In this document: positions 58,403-64,000 of the stretch, piece after piece
Layout: each line of letters starts with the position of its first letter
Position numbering within the stretch: the stretch's first letter is position 1
Origin: Platerodrilus igneus
Lineage: Eukaryota; Arthropoda; Insecta; Coleoptera; Lycidae
Length of the DNA: 64,000 bases
Assembly: GCA_036346225.1 (NCBI GenBank)
Contig: JARFIW010000899.1
Location: 1,922,001-1,986,000, forward strand
Direction of reading: 5' to 3'
Translations under genes and position numbers: made by a program
The notes under the pieces: generated by a model
What the model saw: only the letters and a program-made list of their open reading frames with translations
The model's database searches: none
What the model was told of the DNA's origin: nothing

Positions 58403-58614
58403 TACACGGGGTTTTGAAACATCGTTTAAAGATTTTAAGGGCATGTAGTACGATCGAAAATAAGGTTGAAAATCACAAGAAACATATATCCACAAATTAA
58501 CTGTTTACGAAATAATAAATAAGTAAACGATAACACACCCCAGTAAACAGGTGCTTATCAGCTTTTGTTTTATGACAGTTTAATTTGACGTTTTGTGCAA
58601 TTTGTAGCAATTAC

Positions 58615-59995
58615 AATGGTTGCGTATCCTAATGCTGAAATGAGCGATATGGTGTTCATGTATGGTCGCGCTAATGGGAATTCTTTACAAGCACGCCGCT
58701 TCTATGCTGAAACGATTCTTGATCACCAACTGCCTTCGCATGTGATGTTTCAGTCGTGTTTCAACGCCTAAGAGAAATCGGTTCGTTTGAGAAGCGGTCT
58801 TATGATACTGGACGGCAGAGAATAGCATGTACTCCAAGGATAGAAGATCGAATGTTGAATATTATTGATGAAAATTCCGAAACTAGTCTTAGAAAAATGT
58901 CGACTCAAGTGGGTATAAGCAGCTACCTTGTTTGGAGAATTCTTCATGAGTAACTCCTATACCCCTACCATATCCAACAGTTACAAGCCCTTACTGCTCC
59001 GAAACATCAAGCGAGAATGACTTTCTGTGAGTGGTTTTTGCGAACAGCTGCTGATCGGCAAGATTTCGCTGATAACACCCTTTTCACTGATGGAGCTGGT
59101 TTTACTAAAAATGGAATATTTAGTTTCCACAACAATCACGTTTAGTGTGACGTGAATCCTCATGCTATCGTTCAAGCCAAATACCAGCAACGTTTCTCTC
59201 TAAACATCTGGTTAGGCATGATAGGAAAATGGATGTTAGGACCAATTGTTTTGCCACAACGCTTAACAGGGCTTGCATACCTTACATGTGATTTTTCAAT
59301 GCTCCACCCGAAGGTACTACGTTGGCCAGGAAGCAAGTTTTTTTTTACCTGGAAAATTTGGAATTTCGCCTAACCCTTGCTGTTCCAGGCAAGCTAGGGA
59401 TCTTTAACGTGCCTGACAACACTCACACACGGGACCTCCATTTTACCTCTCATCCGAACGAGGGTGTATTTTTGTGAAAAATGCTCGTCTAACATTTTTC
59501 AAGCGGACCGTGTCGGGATTCGAACCCGAGACCTTGGACTTAGTAGTCACACACATACCACTACGCCACGGAGCCGTCAGGGCTTGCATACTTTACCTAA
59601 ACTTTTAGAAGATTTACCTCTAAATCTGAGACTGAACCTTTGGTTTATGCAAGATGAAGCTCCATCTCACTTTACGCTTGCTGCTATAGAACATCTTAAC
59701 AATGAATTTCCTGGGCGATGGATAGAGCGAACAGGTCCTATTGCTTGGCCTCCAAGATCTTCCGATCTAAACCCGTTGGACTTTAGTATCTGGGGTTATT
59801 TGAAAAAAGTTTAGTATACGCAACACCGGTAAACGATCGTCCAGAGTTGCGCCAACGAATAGAACACTGTTGCTAGATAATTTGAGCAAACCTTGTTTTT
59901 TGAAAGAGTGTGTGCTTTCTTTGAAACAATATGTAGATCCTGTGTCGAAATGGAAGGACGTCATTTTGAACAACTTCTTTAGTTATAGTCTATTT
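58615..59995 (+). pseudogene. Tc1/mariner transposase 1
   Basis: Start ATG at 58615 (MVAYPNAEM). N-terminal helix-turn-helix region with MVFMYGRANGNSLQARRFYA and, after a frameshift near 58752, RRSYDTGRQ-like and MSTQVGISSYLVWRIL. The DDE/D core has TDGAGFTKNG (first D, 59090), a TAG at 59144 where W is expected, NIWLGMIGKWMLGPI, then the SINE at 59286-59578, then MQDEAPSHFTLAA (second D) and SSDLNPLDFSIWGYLKK (third D). By my count 36 residues separate the second and third D. A 20-bp deletion beside the SINE, between ATAC repeats, is inferred from the other copy. Confidence 0.85.
59286..59578 (-). mobile_element. tRNA-derived SINE copy 4 (inside mariner 1)
   Basis: 293 bp, flanked by an ~18-bp target duplication AGGGCTTGCATAC(C/T)TTAC at 59268-59285 and 59579-59596. 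On the minus strand: head GGCTCCGTGGCGTAGTGG (A box TGGCGTAGTGG), B box GGTTCGAATCC, block CACGTTAAAGATCCCT, tail to ATCACATG. It is the best-preserved copy in the window. Confidence 0.92.
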
Positions 59996-60239
59996 TATGT
60001 TAAAATGCAATAACATCTTAATAAATCAAACTTATTCTGCAATTGCGATAAAATCGCTGTTATCTCGTAAACAGTTAATTTGTAGACATCTGTTTATTAT
60101 GACTTTCAACCTTATTTTTGATCGTACTACATGCCCTTAAAATCTTTAAACGATGTTTCAAAACACCCTGTATGTAATATTAAATTAGTATCTACAGATT
60201 AGTATGTTAATATCTTTCTAGGTTTTGTGACTATTTTAT

Positions 60240-60740
60240 AAAAAATATATTTAGAAAATATTCTACGACGTTATTGAAGGGATTGCAAAAGGAATAAATA
60301 GAGGCATGCCGCTGAAGTTTAAATAATATACGATTTTTTATTTTTGTAACTTGTAGTCAAGTTAGCCCCTCTCCTCCAACTATCCTGAACCAAAGGCTAC
60401 TACCTGTTTACTTATAGCTGGTACCAGTTTCCATCAAAATCTGAAAACTGGCACCAATGAGGTTTCAGAAGTATGAACTACTGGGGAGGGAGAGACGGGA
60501 GGAGTTTGACGCCAACAACCGCTCCCAATGCACTGACTTGCTCCAAAATCCAGTACACGCAGCGTAGGCCCAGTCGACCATCTAGTACACAACAATAGAA
60601 AGCTGACATCTCAGAAACACAATGTGGCAATTTTATAAAGATAATTTGTCTGCCTTCAGTTATTGGAATAGCTAGCATCGCATTATGAAAGCTAGCACCG
60701 AATATTAGTATCTAGACTTTTGTATTTTATATTTTAACAG
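60240..60740. other. Unassigned spacer between inverted arms
   Basis: No gene recognised. It holds CTAGCACC-like words similar to the outer arms. The first ~60 bp after mariner 1 (60171-60232) match the reverse complement of 62007-62069. Confidence 0.4.
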
Positions 60741-61923
60741 AATACAACATTTTTTGACGCTTTTTATATTAAGCTAAATGCGCATTGCCTTCATAGTTTA
60801 GCGAATATTTTATAAAAAATATTGCAGAAATTGTTAATTTATTCTCACTACAATATTTTTTTTTTGGAAATTTATGATTTAAAATTTAAAGTTCACTGAT
60901 TTAATGTTTTAAAAACAACACGTTTTGCTCAATATGAATCGTCGGTAACGTCAACAGGTGTTACTGACGTCATATATTTTTCTGCTTTGTACTGCTGACA
61001 GATGTTATTTTGAAATCAAATGCTTTGAACAGCTTTAGTACAATACATGTAAACATGTCTATTTTTGTGATCAGCTTTATCTAAATTAAAATTTGTATAT
61101 GTAATTTAGAAAACTCAAATGCTAACATTGTTAGAAACTATTAATTTGTTATCTGCCTGAACAGATCTGCACAGGTTAGAACCCTATTTGTACAACAAGT
61201 TCATGTCTTGAAGTAAAGTATTTGATTGAAAATAATTAAGACACACATGAAAGTTGAAAGTTTTAGATTAATACAGTTAATGATTAAATTTTTGTTACAA
61301 GTCATATTATTTTAAAATAGATTCTTTTTAGTAAACAATTGGTTCAAGATTAAAGTTTTTTATTTTGATCAAGTATGATCAAATCTAATAACATAAAGCT
61401 AAAACCCTTATGAGTAAGAAATTGATGCCAATTTTATATTGGAAATACCTTTTTACTACTTCTTTATGTATTTTTGCTGGACACAAATGGTGTTCCACTT
61501 TTTTATTTATTTAACTATTACAATTTCTTACAGGAGCTGCGTCTTATTTTATTAAGACAGGTTTTTGTCAGCGAAGGCGATCCTTTTTCTTTGGGTCTCC
61601 ACGTCCGCCCTTAGAAATACGCTATGCAATAATCATAATTACATCAGGACTTGGTGGCGCCTATTTGGTTTAGATTAAGTTTGATCTGCAAACAGATTTC
61701 GAGTTACCCCCCCACTTCTCATAGTTCTACCCAAGGAATAGACCCCTAGTTATGTCGGAAGACTTTGTTCACTGGCGCCTATTTAGAAAATTTGTAACAC
61801 TGACGCCGCACATATAAAAAAAAATATGTTTCAATGGCACGGGCAACGGTTAGGGCCCAGTTAAATTCGTTTCGCTGCCACCCAACGTGGGGCGTGCAGT
61901 TGATAAAAAGAAAATACGTTTCA
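60740..61923 (+). mobile_element. LTR-like 'TGTAAC' family element, copy 3 (5' end uncertain)
   Basis: Collinear with 10800-12454 and with the reverse complement of 32563-33235 and 35310-35500. It shares GACGTCATATATTTTTCTG-type sequence, AACAGATCTGCACAGG, CAGGAGCTGCGTCTTAT, the module GGTGGCGCC (61651) to CTCATAGTTCTACCCAAGG, and the end CCCAACGTGGGGCGTGC ... ACGTTTCA (61923). It lacks the 650-bp extra segment of copy 1. The left end and TSD were not found. Confidence 0.7.
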
Positions 61924-62229
61924 AACCGAGTAAAAAATAAAAACAAAAATTGCATATTTTGTTTTTTTCAAAAATCTGCATTACAGCTTAACAGTAAAAA
62001 CGTCGAAAACTATGTATCCTATAAAGATATTAACATACTAAACTGCTGATACTAATTTGATAATATATACAGGGTGTTTTGAAACGTCGTTTAAAGATTT
62101 TAAGGGCATGTAGTACGATCGAAAATAAAGTTGAAAGTCATAATAAACAGATTTTCACAAATTAAGTATTTACGAGATAACAGCGATTTTATCGCAATTG
62201 CAGAATAAGTTTGCTTTATTAAAATGTTA

Positions 62230-63484
62230 TTGCATTTTAACATAAAATAGACTATAACTGAAGAAGTTGTTCAAAATGACGTCCTTCCATTTCGACACAG
62301 GATCTATATTTTGTTTCAAAGAAAGCACGCACTCTTTTTCAAAAAACAAGGGTTTACTCAAATTATCTGGCAACAGTGTTCTATTTGTTGGCGCAACTCT
62401 GGACGATCGTTTACCGGTGTTGCGTACACAAACTTTTTCAAATAAATCCAGATACTAAAGTCCAACTGGTTTAGATCGGGAGATCTTGGAGGCCAAGCAA
62501 TGGGACCTACTTGCTCTATCCATCGCCCAAGAAATTGTTCCCTAGGAGCAAGCGTAAAGTGAGATGGAGCTCCATCTTGAATAAACCAAAGGTTCAGTCT
62601 CAGATTTAGAGGTAAATCTACTAAAAGTTCAGGTAAAGTATTTTTCAAGAACTCGAGGTATGCAAGCCCTGGTGGCTCCGGGGCGTAGTATGTGACTACT
62701 ACGCCCAAGGTCTATGGTTCGAATCCCGACATGGTCTGCTTCAAATTTTCCAGGTAACAAAAATCTTGGCCAATGTAGTATCTTCGGGTGAAGCATTGGA
62801 AAATCACATGTAAGGTATGCAAACCCTGTTAAGCGTTGTGGCAAAACAAAATCGGTCCTAACATCCATTTCCCTATCATGCCTAACCAGATGTTTAGAGA
62901 GAAGCGTTGCTGGTGTCTGGCTTCAACAATAGCATGAGGATTCACGTCACACCAAACGTGATTGTTGTGGAAATTAAATATTCTATTTTTAGTAAAACCA
63001 GCTACATCAGTGAAAAGGATGTTATCAGCGAAATCTTGCGGATCAGCAGCTGTTCGCAACAACCACTCACAGAAAATCATTCTCGCTTGATGTTTCGAAG
63101 CAGTAAGGGCTTACACCCGTTGGATATGGTAGGGATATAGGAGTTGCTCATGAAGAGTTCTTCAAACACAAGATAGCTGCTTACACCCACATGAGTCGAA
63201 ATTTTTCGAAGATTAGTTTCGCGATTTTCATCAATAATATTCAACATTCGATCTTCTATCTGTGGAGTACATGCTATTCTCTGCCGTCCAGTATCATAAG
63301 ACCGCTTCTCAAACGACTGGTTTCTCTTAGGCGTTGAAACACCAACTGAAACATCACATGCGAAGGCAGTTGGCGATCAGGAAACGTTTCAGCATAGAAG
63401 CGACGTGCTTGCAAAGAATTCCCATTCGCGTGACCATACATAAACACCATACTGCTCATTTCAGCATCAGAATACGAAACCATC
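62230..63484 (-). pseudogene. Tc1/mariner transposase 2
   Basis: The minus strand starts MVSYSDAEMSSMVFMYG (about 63484). It keeps TDVAGFTKNR (first D) and HNNHVWCDVNPHAI with W intact, NIWLGMIGKWMLGPI, LEFLKNTLPELL beside the SINE, IQDGAPSHFTLAP (second D) and SPDLNQLDFSIW (third D). A deletion after FTLAP shortens the second-to-third D spacing. Frameshifts near 63365, 63145 and elsewhere. The last part encodes the C-terminal region that in copy 1 reads HFDTGS-type sequence only on the opposite strand. Confidence 0.82.
62671..62810 (+). mobile_element. tRNA-derived SINE copy 5, internally deleted (inside mariner 2)
   Basis: Same insertion site as copy 4, with duplication GGTATGCA(A/A)(G/A)CCCT at 62657-62670 and 62814-62827. 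The head (GGCTCCGGGGCGTAGTATG; B box GGTTCGAATCC) runs straight into the tail AAATTTTCCAGGTAACA; about 150 bp of body are missing. Confidence 0.88.
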
Positions 63485-63696
63485 GTAATTGCTACAAATT
63501 GCACAAAACGTCAAATTAAACTGTCATAAAACAAAAGCTGATAAGCACCTGTTTACTGGGATGTGTTATCGTTTACTTATTTATCATCTCGTAAACAGTT
63601 AATTTGTAGATATATGTTATTTATGACTTTCAACCTTATTTTCGATCGTACTACATGCCCTTAAAATCTTTAAAGGAGTTTTCAAAACCCCTTGCA

Positions 63697-64000
63697 TAGC
63701 CACTAATACACATCATGTTCTAGTCAAGATTCTAATAATCAAAGTTTTTTGGTTTACTTGATTTATAATCCTTTTATGTGTTTATTTATAGGTTTTGCTG
63801 GCATTTACTGGGTGCCAGCTAGTGCTGCTTAAAAGGCATCTTGAGCTAAAACTATGCTAATATTTGGGATACAAATAGGGGCTATCGTCAAACTACACCC
63901 TCCCAGGTAATAAATAGTGTTATATCAAAGCTATTTGAATGGTGCTAGGTCTAGAATTTGGGTGCTAGCTTGTGCTAGACGTAGGCTATCTAGTGCTAAA
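63697..64000 (-). repeat. Right outer arm of inverted repeat (continues past window)
   Basis: Reverse complement of about 58050-58402 with small indels. The homology reaches the last base of the window, so the true arm is longer. Confidence 0.8.

Larger units (their letters stand above)
58405..60170 (+). mobile_element. Tc1/mariner element 1, carrying a SINE
   Basis: TA-flanked element (58403-58404; 60171-60172) with inverted ends: CACGGGGTTTTGAAAC on the left and GTTTCAAAACACCCTG on the right, the similarity running more than 100 bp inward (through GTAGTACGATC and TTAACTGTTTACGA). Its length of 1766 bp includes a 293-bp SINE plus duplication. The transposase is broken; the third catalytic block is DLNPLDFSIW, mariner-like. 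Confidence 0.88.
62070..63694 (-). mobile_element. Tc1/mariner element 2, carrying a deleted SINE
   Basis: Inverted copy of element 1. The left end CAGGGTGTTTTGAAAC follows TA at 62068-62069; the right end is TTTTCAAAACCCCTTG (63694). The long inverted ends match those of element 1. SINE at the same internal site as in element 1. Confidence 0.87.

Overview
The window is eukaryotic, AT-rich, and almost entirely mobile and repetitive DNA; I see no cellular gene that is clearly intact. The element types point to an arthropod, most likely an insect with a large genome: a Copia element whose primer site matches the anticodon arm of initiator tRNA-Met, a BEL/Pao element, a PIF/Harbinger transposon with a separate Myb/SANT-like gene, Tc1/mariner elements, a LINE, a tRNA-derived SINE, and an uncharacterised gene family that I know from insect genomes. 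Family names come from recognising motifs by eye, not from searches.

Layout. 1-7.2 kb: a ~156-bp satellite in two oppositely oriented arrays, broken by SINE copies. 7.2-10 kb: LINE 3' fragments and a ~430-bp dispersed repeat. 10-12.5 kb: a long element of a family with TG...CA-type ends and GGTGGCGCC near its 3' end. 13.3-13.7 kb: a decayed Gag fragment. 15.1-19.0 kb: a decayed LINE split by a 1.8-kb LTR-like insertion. 19-25 kb: mostly unassigned AT-rich DNA with repeat fragments. 25.7-53.0 kb: a nest of insertions. 53.0-58 kb: possible exons, then unassigned DNA. 58-64 kb: a large inverted repeat whose arms each carry a mariner with a SINE at the same site.

The nest is the main result and can be read from target-site duplications (TSDs). 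A minus-strand gene of the uncharacterised family lies in pieces at 52.9-53.0, 42.05-42.25 and 25.7-27.3 kb. Copia (42255-52868, TSD TCTTT) splits it once; a Harbinger element (about 27.3-42.05 kb) splits it again. Inside Harbinger sits a full-length BEL (27593-37471, TSD TAACT), which contains an LTR-like insertion (32563-36407, TSD CACT), which probably contains another (about 33.24-35.25 kb). Inside Copia sit a TIR element with an 8-bp TSD carrying a 117-bp tandem array (46958-51573), an LTR-like element (42569-43584, TSD AAAT) and a 610-bp insertion.

All the elements look dead as read here: Copia lacks the reverse-transcriptase YVDD box, BEL lacks the integrase core, the LINE and mariners carry stops and frameshifts, and Harbinger has one stop and terminal frameshifts.
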